Shown piece after piece: positions 1 to 8,832 of a stretch of 64,000 bases of DNA. A program made the position numbers and the translations under genes. Numbering within the stretch: the stretch's first letter is position 1; each line of letters starts with the position of its first letter. This stretch comes from Phlyctochytrium arcticum (lineage: Eukaryota > Chytridiomycota > Chytridiomycetes > Chytridiales > Chytridiaceae), in contig JAHLKI010000002.1 of the NCBI GenBank assembly GCA_025602905.1, positions 1-64,000 on the forward strand, read 5' to 3'. The notes beneath the pieces were generated by a model. The model ran no database searches. It saw only the letters and a program-made list of their open reading frames with translations, and was not told the origin of the DNA.

Positions 1-471
1 AATGATGGGCTCCTTGGCAAATAATTTCGTCAGGCGCAAGTTCTGCATAAACCAAGAGCTAAACTCTGCAGCGTCCGCATTCGAAATGTCCAATCGCTCG
101 TCGCCTGTTTCTAATTCGGGCTTGTAAATGTACCCGTCATTAGGTAGTTTGACGTTGATAAAGTTATATGTCCCTCGGGGTGCAACATCGGATTCGTAAT
201 CGGAATCGTGTTGTTTTATCGTGGTGACCCAGCGATATTGTCCACCAAAGTTGAATTCTCTTTGTAAGTAGACCGCTCCACCAAATTTGAACTCTCCAAG
301 TCTTTCCCACGTTAAGGCTGCTTCCATCAAGTCCCGCAAAACTGTGAGGTTCAGCTTTTCGGGGAAGCAGGCCCTTGCAATATCGGAAAGAAGTTGGGCA
401 TCATGACGGCGGGGCTGGCGCTCCATGAAGTACAGGAAGCGATTGAAATCTTTTTCACGTTCGGCAGCCAT
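1..471 (-). CDS. Unknown protein, 5' part only (runs off the window)
   Basis: An open frame starts at the ATG at 471-469 and stays open for 157 codons to the window edge, so the 3' part is missing. The N-terminus begins MAAEREKDFNRFLYFMER and is followed by charged, mixed sequence with no signal peptide, membrane segment or motif I recognise. It is divergent from the TFIIA gamma gene, with about 310 bp between the two starts, so they probably share a promoter region. The steady codon pattern and absence of stops support a real gene. No function is assigned. Confidence 0.6.
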   Translation of the reverse strand, partial: MAAEREKDFNRFLYFMERQPRRHDAQLLSDIARACFPEKLNLTVLRDLMEAALTWERLGEFKFGGAVYLQREFNFGGQYRWVTTIKQHDSDYESDVAPRGTYNFINVKLPNDGYIYKPELETGDERLDISNADAAEFSSWFMQNLRLTKLFAKEPII

Positions 472-779
472 TATTACAACCAGCTATAAAAAAGAAACGG
501 CGATAATGAGGTGTCCAACAAATCAACTCCGAATGTCCCAGCTGTTATGTTCTACCTGTTAACTATTTCAGAACGTTTCGTTGAGGAAATGGACTTTCGT
601 TCTGAGAAAAACCTGATTGCGGATGAGACTTCCTCATGAGAGTGACTGAGACTGAGACTCGACCGGAGACTCGATGCCGGCGGAGAACTGACACACGTGA
701 TACACGCTGTCATTCATCCCTTCATTATTGCGAGGAAGCTCAATCTTCTTGCACTTTTGCCAAACGACCGAGACCTACA
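472..779. promoter_or_regulatory. Divergent intergenic region, unknown gene / TFIIA gamma
   Basis: This 308-bp stretch separates two outward-facing start codons. It contains short imperfect repeats of GAGACTG/GACTGAGA around 640-680. I see no clear TATA box. It probably holds both promoters and the TFIIA 5' leader. Confidence 0.4.
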
Positions 780-1298
780 ATGGCACAATACGAGCTTTAC
801 CGACGGTCTTCACTGGGCATTGCCCATGCGGATACACTGGACGAGCTGATTACCGAGTCCCATATTGATCCGCAAGTCGCAATGAAGGTCTTGTCTCAGG
901 TAAGGCAGCTCGTAACCGACATTGTCAAACGGGCCTGCTCACACGTTGTATCTTCCACTTTGCAGTTTGATATCACCATTGCTGAGGCTCTTCATAACCG
1001 AGTCAAGCCAAAAGCCGCCATCAAGGTATTGTTGAAGCACTTATAGTGTTGATTTCTTTGTGACGCCAGCTGGGAAGCAACCTTGGTTCTCATTTTTCTT
1101 GTTGCTTCCCTCTTTTGTGTCTTGTTTTGGGGAACACTACAGGGACATCTTCACGTTTACCGGTTTTGCGATGACGTGTGGACGTTTATAGTGGATAGGC
1201 CGGTGTTTAAATTGGAGGGGAACGAGACAGTATATGCCGATCGGATAAAGGTGGTGGCCTGTACGGCGAGGGCTCCACCGGGAGTTAAAGCAGATTGA
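780..1298 (+). CDS. TOA2: Transcription initiation factor IIA gamma subunit
   Basis: This is the small subunit of TFIIA, which in the nucleus stabilises TBP on the TATA box during RNA polymerase II initiation. Three exons (780-899, 966-1025, 1143-1298) join in phase 0 to give 111 aa, the usual family length. The N-terminal helical part has the YELYRRSSLG and LDELI motifs. The third exon carries the beta-barrel signature VYRFCDDVWTFIV and ends in KVVACTAR, both hallmarks of the gamma chain. The start at 780 matches the family start. The first intron is 66 nt with no in-frame stop, so a retained-intron transcript would still read through. Identification is secure. Confidence 0.95.
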
Positions 1299-1556
1299 AA
1301 CTGATATCGTCGTTGAGATTGTGCGAGGCCCACTGGATTGTGCCAGGTGGTCTACTACATGCACTTTCAAATTTTGTTAAAAATTCAAAACCGTTGCGCT
1401 TTTCAAAGTATTTCAGATAGATTTTCCCATCAAGCGAATCTTTCTAAATTGAATATATGTACATATGTTTGCTACGTAATAGAGTCGACTGCAGATTTCG
1501 TCGTCCGCTGCGCTAAAAGCCCAACATAATAGTATAGACTACGCCGTCTACGCTCC

Positions 1557-3067
1557 TTACGGGTGGTGAAGTCTACATAAAACTACCTTAATCCCCGCCC
1601 AAATTCCGAAGGGTAAATCAAAATCGAACGAACCATGTGCCTCGTCCCAATATTCGTCAAACTCGCTCATTGAGCCGCTTTCACTCGGCAAAACTTCTGT
1701 ATTGGGCCCCGTTGGTGTGGCGCTCTCATGACTGACCATAGAAAAACGTCCCTCTCGCCTTGTTTGATAATTGCGAGGAAAATCCGACACCTCGCTAAAT
1801 GCACCGAGCTAACAAGGGCATAAGATATTTTTCCGCATGTTAAAAACCATTGAGCGAACACTAGCCATACCTTTTTCAGTCCCTCATATACGGTCTCGTA
1901 GTTTTCCAGCTCGGCCCGGACGCCGCTCGCGCAATGTTCCAAAATGTATTCCATGTGCTGATGTGACATAATGTCATGCATAGACTGACTTTCGATGGTC
2001 AGTCTCTATACTTCGTCCGCCAAACTCATTCTGACATTCAAAGACTGAATAACGCACGGGTCGATTGGTAAGGAAAACTATCAAGATGCAACACAAAGGA
2101 CAACCATCCTACCGATTGCAAAGCCTTGACGTCCCGTGGTTTCTTCTTTCCAAGCTTATGTGCTTTATCCTCCTCGATATTTAATCGTTGGACCAATTGC
2201 GCAATATGTTTTTTGTTCTCTGCCTGCTTGCTGCTAGCCCGCGCAGCGATTTCTTGCAGATCACGACTTAATGGTGCCTCAAATTCCCGCTCCAGCGTCT
2301 CCCCCTACCCCACAGGTTAGAACTCAAATCCTCGAAACAGGAAACCCATAGAAAACCCACCCAGGTTTGGTGCGCATTTGCTATGAGATGCGTACTATCT
2401 ATGAGAAAGTCTAGGTCGCCTATGACATGTGGTCGCTTGATTGTTGCTGAAAGAATGGCACGTATTTAGACTATATCACAGACTACAGGAAAGCCTAAGA
2501 TGACAGACCTGCTGGTACGAATTCAGCAATATCCTCCAACTCTCTGACAAATGTTTCACTAGCAGCAGCTAAAGCCTGAACTTGGCGCCGGTAAACTGCC
2601 AGCGCTTGCACAAATGATTGATACTGCCGCATGGTCAAACGAGGGGGAGGTAGTTGTGCTTTAAGGAGCTTTGGATCATTCGGCCCCCCTAAACGTCCAG
2701 AAGTCATGTCAGCTTTTTTCTAATATGAAATGCCATGCCGCAAATTGAATATCTTACCCGCAACACTTGCAGACGAGTCAAATCTCCCAGATGAAAAGGG
2801 TGCAATAGCATGTGACGGCTGATGAGGAAATCTCGAATGGCTAGTGGCACCTCTCGGCATGCCAACTTGATTCCGCATATGATGGAAGGACTGTAATGAC
2901 TGGGTTCCCAATTTCTCGTCAATGCTTATCCCAGAGTCGGCTCCGTGCCGATGAAAGTAGGAGAGCACATCCCCCATCGCGGCTGCCGCTTGAGCCTGCT
3001 CAGGGGATAGCAATGGTGTAGGATTTGATATGTCATTTTTTGATATCTTGGTCGGTTTTGGTGGCAT
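1557..3067 (-). CDS. BAR-domain protein, IVY1-like (contains an in-frame TAG)
   Basis: Six exons can be joined on the minus strand in consistent phase: 3067-2758, 2712-2509, 2446-2361, 2304-2113, 2044 to about 1871, and a last exon ending at 1557. The predicted protein has a low-complexity head, then long amphipathic helices including VIGDLDFLIDSTHLI, a basic KLGKKKPRD stretch and RAELENYETVYEGLKK. This order resembles the fungal IVY1-type BAR domain, which binds phosphoinositide-rich vacuolar or endosomal membranes. In the fifth exon the frame is cut by TAG at 2008-2006 although both sides are coding-like and in the same frame. Either a short intron removes it or the gene is damaged. The family call is by motif pattern only. 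Confidence 0.6.
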
Positions 3068-3088
3068 AATAGAAACTCGTGGTCAGGG

Positions 3089-3210
3089 ACTTTACCTCGA
3101 AAAAGTGTCACAACTGTCACCTACATGAAGAGTGGAGGGGGATAGATAATAAAAAGTGTCTCTGACTCGAGTCATGTAGTAAAAAAAAGTGTCACAAAAA
3201 GTGTCACCTT
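3089..3210 (+). repeat. TGTCAC-rich direct repeat, copy 1
   Basis: About 120 bp starting GGGACTTTACCTCGAAAAA and rich in AAGTGTCAC words recurs at 3482-3606. Between the copies lie inverted versions of the same word (GTGACAGTTTTTT), so the block is a mix of direct and inverted repeats. It lies in the leader region of the polyglutamate gene. Confidence 0.75.
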
Positions 3211-3481
3211 TTTTTGGGATGTTGGATTGGAAGTCCGGTGACAGTTTTTTTGGAAAAGGTGACAGTTTTTGTGACAGTTTTTTTTGGTACCTGACACACT
3301 CGATACATGTAGTAAAATAAAAATTAATTAATAGTTTAGTGTAGTGTTTCTATGAAGGGAAAAAAAAGGTGACAGTTGTGACAGTTTTTTTGTATGTTTA
3401 CGATTCTTATAAATTTTTTATTTGAGTGAAAGAAAGAATAATGGTTATTCTTCTTCTCAGTAGTGAAAACCTATATCCCCA

Positions 3482-3606
3482 GGGACTTTACCTCGAAAAA
3501 ACTGTCACAACTGTCACCTACATGTAAAGTGGAGGGAAATAGATAATAAAAAGTGTCTCTGACTCGATGGATGTAGGGGAAAAAAAGTGTCACGAAAAGT
3601 GTCACG
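3482..3606 (+). repeat. TGTCAC-rich direct repeat, copy 2
   Basis: Second copy of the 3089-3210 repeat, with the same order of landmarks: GGGACTTTACCTCGAAAAA, then CACAACTGTCACCTACATG, then GATAATAAAAAGTGTCTCTG, then paired AGTGTCAC words. Differences are a few substitutions and short indels. Confidence 0.75.
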
Positions 3607-3686
3607 TTTTTGCTGAATGGGGGAATTGCGAAAGTGTAGTTTTATCGATAAAACAGAATTGAATTAAATCGATAATAGAAAATGTT

Positions 3687-3694
3687 TATAAAAG
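3687..3694 (+). promoter_or_regulatory. TATA box candidate for the polyglutamate gene
   Basis: A TATAAAAG sequence lies 65 bp upstream of the ATG at 3759, a suitable place for a core promoter. Confidence 0.4.
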
Positions 3695-3758
3695 GATTTG
3701 GAAGTCCCGTAGGAAGGCCGGATCCAATACCCTCAAAAAAGTCTAACCCGGTTAGAAA

Positions 3759-4556
3759 ATGGAGCGATTGGAAGAACGAGTATTGGAGTTTATCAATTTG
3801 AACGAATCAGAGGAGTTCAAGAAAGCCGACCGCACAGTGAAAAAACATGCATCGGCTCTCGAATACATCAAGTGTCAATTCAAAAAGCAAGGAATAACGT
3901 CGTTATCAGTAAAGGACGGCAAGACTCGGAACAAACTATCATTTGTGATAAGGAAGCAATTACGAGTGGATGTAAAAGCACTTCCAATGGAGATTAGAGA
4001 TAGCCACATGGCGGAGATGGAAGTGTGGATAAAGAGTGTGGAAAGGGAAGAGGAAGAGGAAGAGGAAGAGGAAGAGGAAGAGGAAGAGGAAGAGGAAGAG
4101 GAAGAGGAAGAGGAAGAGGAAGAGGAAGAGGAAGAGGAAGAGGAAGAGGAAGAGGAAGAGGAAGAGGAAGAGGAAGAGGAAGAGGAAGAGGAAGAGGAAG
4201 AGGAAGAGGAAGAGGAAGAGGAAGAGGAAGAGGAAGAGGAAGAGGAAGAGGAAGAGGAAGAGGAAGAGGAAGAGGAAGAGGAAGAGGAAGAGGAAGAGGA
4301 AGAGGAAGAGGAAGAGGAAGAGGAAGAGGAAGAGGAAGAGGAAGAGGAAGAGGAAGAGGAAGAGGAAGAGGAAGAGGAAGAGGAAGAGGAAGAGGAAGAG
4401 GAAGAGGAAGAGGAAGAGGAAGAGGAAGAGGAAGAGGAAGAGGAAGAGGAAGAGGAAGAGGAAGAGGAAGAGGAAGAGGAAGAGGAAGAGGAAGAGGAAG
4501 AGGAAGAGGGAGTAGGGGAACCAGTAGCAAAAAAAGTAAAGATAATGGAATTGTAA
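3759..4556 (+). CDS. Unknown protein with about 154-residue polyglutamate tract
   Basis: A single open frame of 265 codons. The first 97 residues are an ordinary helical-looking domain starting MERLEERVLEFINLNE and including ALEYIKCQFKKQG. They are followed by an unbroken run of about 154 glutamates and a short tail GVGEPVAKKVKIMEL with an NLS-like KKVK. I do not recognise the N-terminal domain. The tract is a pure hexanucleotide repeat, and all other frames are open there too (Arg-Gly, Lys-Arg, Leu-Pro, Leu-Phe), so an open frame proves nothing inside the repeat. The non-repetitive 5' part and the in-frame tail are the real evidence for a gene. Similar GAAGTCCCGTAGG-like words flank it at about 3699 and 4597, hinting at a mobile or duplicated unit. 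Confidence 0.5.
   Translation: MERLEERVLEFINLNESEEFKKADRTVKKHASALEYIKCQFKKQGITSLSVKDGKTRNKLSFVIRKQLRVDVKALPMEIRDSHMAEMEVWIKSVEREEEEEEEEEEEEEEEEEEEEEEEEEEEEEEEEEEEEEEEEEEEEEEEEEEEEEEEEEEEEEEEEEEEEEEEEEEEEEEEEEEEEEEEEEEEEEEEEEEEEEEEEEEEEEEEEEEEEEEEEEEEEEEEEEEEEEEEEEEEEEEEEEEEEEEEEEEGVGEPVAKKVKIMEL
4047..4509 (+). repeat. Perfect (GGAAGA)n microsatellite, about 77 units
   Basis: About 460 bp of GGAAGA repeats with no interruption that I can see. One strand is all purine and the other all pyrimidine. Confidence 0.95.
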
Positions 4557-4679
4557 TAACAATATTTTCAAATTGCAACAATTATAATAAAAATTGAAAG
4601 TCCCGTAGGGAGTGCGGCTCGGCTCGATGAGTAATGGAGGGAGATGACTCATGATTCGTAAGATGACTCGATGTTCGAT

Positions 4680-4790
4680 GGAGCGACCTGAGATGGATAG
4701 CTGATGGATAGCTGGGTCGCATAGCTGGATAGCTGATGGATAGCTGGGTCGCATAGCTGGCATATAGCTGGCATATAGCTGGCATATAGC
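4680..4790 (+). repeat. Tandem short repeats (ATAGCTGGGTCGC / GGCATATAGCT)
   Basis: Repeated words GATGGATAGCTGGGTCGCATAGCTG occur twice, followed by three tandem copies of CATATAGCTGG. The block ends against the hairpin that begins at 4794. Confidence 0.8.
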
Positions 4791-4793
4791 CAC

Positions 4794-4857
4794 TGTCATA
4801 GTGCATAACCAAATCCCATAGTATATGTACTATGGGATTTGGTTATGCACTATGACA
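4794..4857. repeat. Perfect 30-bp hairpin at the 5' end of the truncated gypsy element
   Basis: The arms 4794-4823 and 4828-4857 are exact reverse complements around a 4-nt loop TATG. The right arm lies inside the start of the integrase reading frame, and the left arm is a mirror copy of it outside the element. This is the shape expected from a fold-back or template-switch event at the element's broken end. Confidence 0.95.
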
Positions 4858-6116
4858 ATGATATCTATCGCTATGTCAAGAGCTGCCCTGATTGCCAACG
4901 ATTCAAGAGCCCCCGGTATCCTTTCGGACTTCTACGGTCGTTACCTGTCCCTAATACCACATGGCACACCATCGGGATGGATATCATCAGCCTGCCGAAG
5001 GTCAAGGATGAACATGGCATCAAGTATGACGCAGCGGTTGTCATAGTGGACTATCTTAGTAGCCGGACCTTGATAGAGCCATGCACCATGGGACTCAAAG
5101 CTTCGTCATTGGCTACTATCTTCCGAAACCGGGTTTACAGGAATCACGGCGTACCAAAGGTGATAATCAGCGATCAGGAACCCCGGGCCCTTTCGGACTT
5201 CTTCAAGGCATTCTTGGACGTAATCGGTGTCAGGAAACACGATTTCGCCACTGCCCGACATCAACAGACAGATGGCAAATGTGAGAGGCAGGTTCGGACG
5301 ATCAAGTCCACTCTTCGTCCTTACTTAGATTACACTGGCAAGAACTGGCTGAAATATATTCCGGAGCTGGAGTTCAGTATCAACGTAACTAAGAATTCTA
5401 CTGGATTTTCACCATTTGAGATTGATCAAGGACGCAATCCAACTCCCGCCGGATCCGAAACGACATTGGGCTTACTCAAGGTGCTAAAGGTCCGCGATCA
5501 AAAGGAGCTGGTTCAACTTCCGGAAGCCACGAAACACATCTCGCTCATCGTCCAGCAAAGGATACGGGATAGCCAAGACCAACAAGCACATTACTACGAT
5601 CGAGGACGGCACCCCATCCAGTTCAAGATCGGTGACCAAGTAATGTTAGACCTTGAAGGCATCAAGGAGCAGAAAACATCTCGGCGCCCAAAGAAACTCG
5701 TAGATAAATGGGTCGGCCCATTCGAAATTCAGGAAGAAGGACCACACCCGGATACCTACCGACTAAACCTCAGGCAGTCTAACTTCTCGAGTATGTGGCC
5801 CATCTTCCACGTCAACGTATTGAAACCGTTCGTACCTCCAATAGAGAGTGAATACCGAGGGGAGCCTACAGGTCGAGAACCTGTACGATTGGAAAATGGG
5901 GAAGAAGGATGGTTAGTCGACGAGATCCTCGATGTGCGCACCAAGTATGGACGAAAAGAGGCATTTGTAAAATGGAAAGGATGGACACCTGCGTCGAATA
6001 CATGGGAGCCAGTCACCGAGATCAAACACACCGATTCTTGGGCCGCGTACAAGGGTCGATACAAAAAGAACGTTACCTTCTACCTCACCACTGATGCTAT
6101 GGACATTTCCGACTAA
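4839..6116 (+). mobile_element. Ty3/gypsy chromovirus, 5'-truncated integrase with chromodomain
   Basis: Only the 3' part of pol is present: 425 codons with no gag, protease, RT or RNase H upstream. The zinc-binding end survives as YRYVKSCPDCQR. The DDE catalytic residues are visible in GMDII, IISDQEPR and DGKCERQ. The C-terminus carries a chromodomain (residues about 360-405, with VKWKGW and NTWEP), which in chromoviruses directs integration to marked heterochromatin. The frame is intact to its stop at 6114-6116, but the element cannot be autonomous. Its left edge coincides with the 4794-4857 hairpin. Confidence 0.9.
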
Positions 6117-6375
6117 GTTGACCTGATCTTTCACCAACCGGACCAGCGGTTAGAATACTGAGGCGGGTAGTTGTATGCTACTTCCAGCAGAGGCTGGGCC
6201 CCACCGACGGGCGAGAATATCGAAGCGGGTGCGAAACATCACCTTCAGCAGGGGCTGGATCCGACCCAGCGGATGATAATACTGAAGAGCGGTACGGAGG
6301 TCGCTACTCATGGATATCTTATCACCTACTCTATTTTGTGGATTCCAACATTTCTACGTCCGAATCCAAGGGGAG

Positions 6376-6671
6376 TGTAAAGGGTATGTGATACTGAGGC
6401 AAGAGCTCCATGATGATTGCCCATGTTCTACTTACCCGCTTTCCTTTATCCCACATTGAACAGTTTGGAGTAGTAGATTGACAGCCGTAACATTCTCGCC
6501 CTCCACATCCCTGGACTGTCATATTTATAGCTGTCAATTATTTTCACTCATGTATAAGAAGGAGCAATTGCTCGCCCCAGAATAAAGATGAAGTAGCCTA
6601 TTTTAAAACTATGCGTCATGTACTCGATAAGGACCCCGTCATCAGTATCAAATTTTGATATACCTGTCACA
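6376..6671 (+). repeat. Candidate 3' LTR of the gypsy fragment
   Basis: A polypurine AAGGGGAG directly precedes TGTAAAGGG at 6376, the usual start of an LTR. The stretch holds an AATAAA signal near 6582 and could end in TGTCACA at 6671. No second LTR copy is in the window to confirm the ends. The 6117-6375 stretch before it shows imperfect repeats of CAGCAGGGGCTGG-like words and no gene. Confidence 0.45.
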
Positions 6672-6705
6672 GTGCAGACTCTGAATCAGAGTCTGCACTG
6701 TGACA
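6665..6705. repeat. Perfect 20-bp hairpin at the 3' end of the gypsy fragment
   Basis: The arms 6665-6684 and 6686-6705 are exact reverse complements with a single-base loop. The outer sequence TGTCACAGTGCA resembles the outer end of the 4794-4857 hairpin, TGTCATAGTGCA. Confidence 0.95.
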
Positions 6706-7134
6706 TGGTGCACTGTTGATGTCCAAGGATCTCTCCCACCGTCCAGGTGACTAAGACCGTAACGATCTACCAGCGACTCTGAAACGAGTTCAATAGTGCC
6801 ACATTCGCAAATCGCAGCTGAACACAAAGGAGGGAGCTGGCCCCCTTGGTGCACTTGCCACTGATGCCCACGCCCCACCACATCCCTGCATCATAGACGA
6901 TGACCCACCTTAATTTATATCTATCTATCGCTCGGGCGTTGTTGATGTTAGGACGGTCGAACAGCCGAATACGCGTGCAAGGTGTTCCCAGAATCTTTGA
7001 AGCTTCCAACTGCCAACGACGATACGAAAATGCCAACGACAAGAGGAAATGCCAACGACGCGAGGACACGCGTCCCACACCTGGGATACTCTGAACCATG
7101 CTACACCACCCAATGGATTCTATAGCAACACCAT
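6706..7134. other. Gene-free stretch between gypsy and copia remnants
   Basis: No supportable gene. It contains a small cluster of TGCCAACGAC words repeated three times near 7011-7060. Confidence 0.5.
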
Positions 7135-7519
7135 GTTTTGTTCTCCCGCCCATTCTTATCCGCACCTATTACTATTGAAAGTAATGTGCCTTGTGTGATG
7201 ACGTGTATTATATATATCCGAGTAGATGATATTACAAGAGTACAAAGTCCTTCTTTTCTTCCTGCCAGATCTGCGACTGCGCCATGCACGTGCGACTGGT
7301 TCGACGGTGGATTCCCTTGTTTTGTAACAATTACCGTATTTGTCTACCGGTTGGGCACAACCATGTTTATCCCTATTTTTAATTCCTATTTAGAATGAAG
7401 TGGTTTGTTTGTATGGTACAGGTGTTTTGGGGTTGTTACCGCCAGAATCTTTTCTGTGTACACGGATGATGTTGCTATGGCTACGAATGTGTGTCACGCC
7501 TATGATGTGGTTCACAACA
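7135..7519 (-). repeat. Candidate 3' LTR of the copia fragment
   Basis: Read on the minus strand, a polypurine CAGGGGGAG is followed at 7519 by TGTTGTGAACC, a typical copia LTR start. A TATATATAA promoter-like word lies inside, and a possible end ACAAAACA falls near 7135. The far end is a guess because no other copy is present. Confidence 0.45.
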
Positions 7520-7644
7520 CTCCCCCTGATCGCGAGCAGCCAAGTGCAGGTAAAGACTCGTGGGAAAATTGCTGAGTAGTCGCGTTAAAACCACACCGCC
7601 GTAAAACTCAGTGAGATGAAACCGGCGGGGGAAAGATGACTACT

Positions 7645-8160
7645 CTAATCGATTGGCGTAAGGGTTGATAGTCTTGCCATTCCCAATCGTGGGACCAGTT
7701 TCCAGTGCACCGTACTGTTGAGAGACTTTGTCATGATGTCGGCGATATTGTTGGTAGAGGAGACATATTGCAGGTCGACTTCTTTGCGTTCGATTTGCTC
7801 CTTGGCGTGGAAGTACTTTGGGTCGATATGCTTTGTGCGCTCGGTTCGAATGTAGCCGTCTTGCATCTGAGCTATACACGCTTGATTGTCTTCATAGATG
7901 ATGGTAGGTTTGCTGGGGCACTTGACACCGCATGTTTCCTTGATCCAAGATGTGGATGCGCGTAATGATATGCATTCCTTGACGGCCGCGTCCAGTGCGA
8001 TGATTTCCGCCTCCGCGGAGGAAGTTGCGACCAGTTTCTGTTTGGTTGATCTCCAGGAAATGGCAGTACCGTTATACGTCAATACATAACCGGTCTGTGA
8101 CTTACATTTAGTAGTGTCTGATTTGTATCCTGCATCGGCATATCCTACGAGGCCTACGTT
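7645..8160 (-). mobile_element. Ty1/copia fragment, RNase H end of pol
   Basis: The minus-strand frame encodes the RNase H segment of a copia polyprotein: LVGYADAGYKSD, SQTGYVL, SWRSTKQ, the catalytic-type EAEIIALDAAV and the YEDNQACI motif, ending in the usual IADIMTKSL tail. Everything 5' of RNase H is missing. Homology stops at about 8160, where the opposite strand becomes a coiled-coil reading frame. The fragment is dead but has no internal stop. Confidence 0.9.
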
Positions 8161-8413
8161 TGAGCAACGACGGCCTCCCCCTGAGCTGCAGATCGCCAAG
8201 GTTGTGCAGCAACAAATACAGCATAAGGCTGATTCGTACAGTGCCACGATTTCTCATCTCCAGTCGGAAATTGGTGTGCTACGCAGCAAACTCCATCGAG
8301 CAGAATCCATCAACTCTCTTTCCCAGACCAATCTTAACGCCGGAAATATTGGGACGCCTACTATCACTCTCCGCACGTACAGCCGCTGCTCCGACAGAAC
8401 TGGTATTGGGGTA
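8160..8413 (+). pseudogene. Coiled-coil gene remnant cut by the copia fragment
   Basis: From the copia junction the plus strand reads PPPELQIAKVVQQQIQ and continues through heptad-like LQSEIGVLRSKL to a possible donor GTAAGG at 8412. There is no start codon of its own, because the upstream part is copia sequence. It looks like an internal exon left after truncation. Family unknown. Confidence 0.35.
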
Positions 8414-8590
8414 AGGGTTTCCTGCTATTTCCCCATTCGTGGTATCAAACCTATGGCGTATTATGATAGTGTTCCATGGACTCTATTAGTTATTTACATC
8501 CCATGGGCACAGCTATTTATATCCTATTTATTTATCCTAGCTTAGTAAACTCATCGCCATATCATAGTTTTTCCCCCCGGGCAGAGCCTT

Positions 8591-8600
8591 CCTATAAAAG
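8591..8600 (+). promoter_or_regulatory. TATA box candidate upstream of the AhpD-like gene
   Basis: CCTATAAAAG lies about 240 bp before the ATG at 8833. The surrounding 8414-8832 stretch has no supportable gene. Confidence 0.35.
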
Positions 8601-8832
8601 GACTGTCAAAGTCATACATCCCACTTGTTGGGTGTGCTTCCTAATATACTTTGACTTCCTGCTCCGCCCACGGGTTCTCCCTGTACGGCGGGTCACGACA
8701 TCTGATCGCGCCCAAAAACCCAGTCGCACAGTGCCACAACCTAAATCGTCTTTGCTGCTCCGCTCCGCCCCTCTGGGCCTTTCTCCACAGGTTTGGCTCC
8801 CTCCCTCATTTCAGACATCGGTCAAAGCAAAG

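Noticed and set aside
4680..4790. Possible CRISPR-like array
   Set aside because: The repeats are directly abutting short tandem units without spacers, in a eukaryotic genome.
3960..4799. Long minus-strand frames of (Leu-Phe)n and (Leu-Pro)n, and plus-strand (Arg-Gly)n and (Lys-Arg)n frames
   Set aside because: A 6-nt repeat without stop words is open in every frame. Only the frame with unique coding sequence on both sides is kept.
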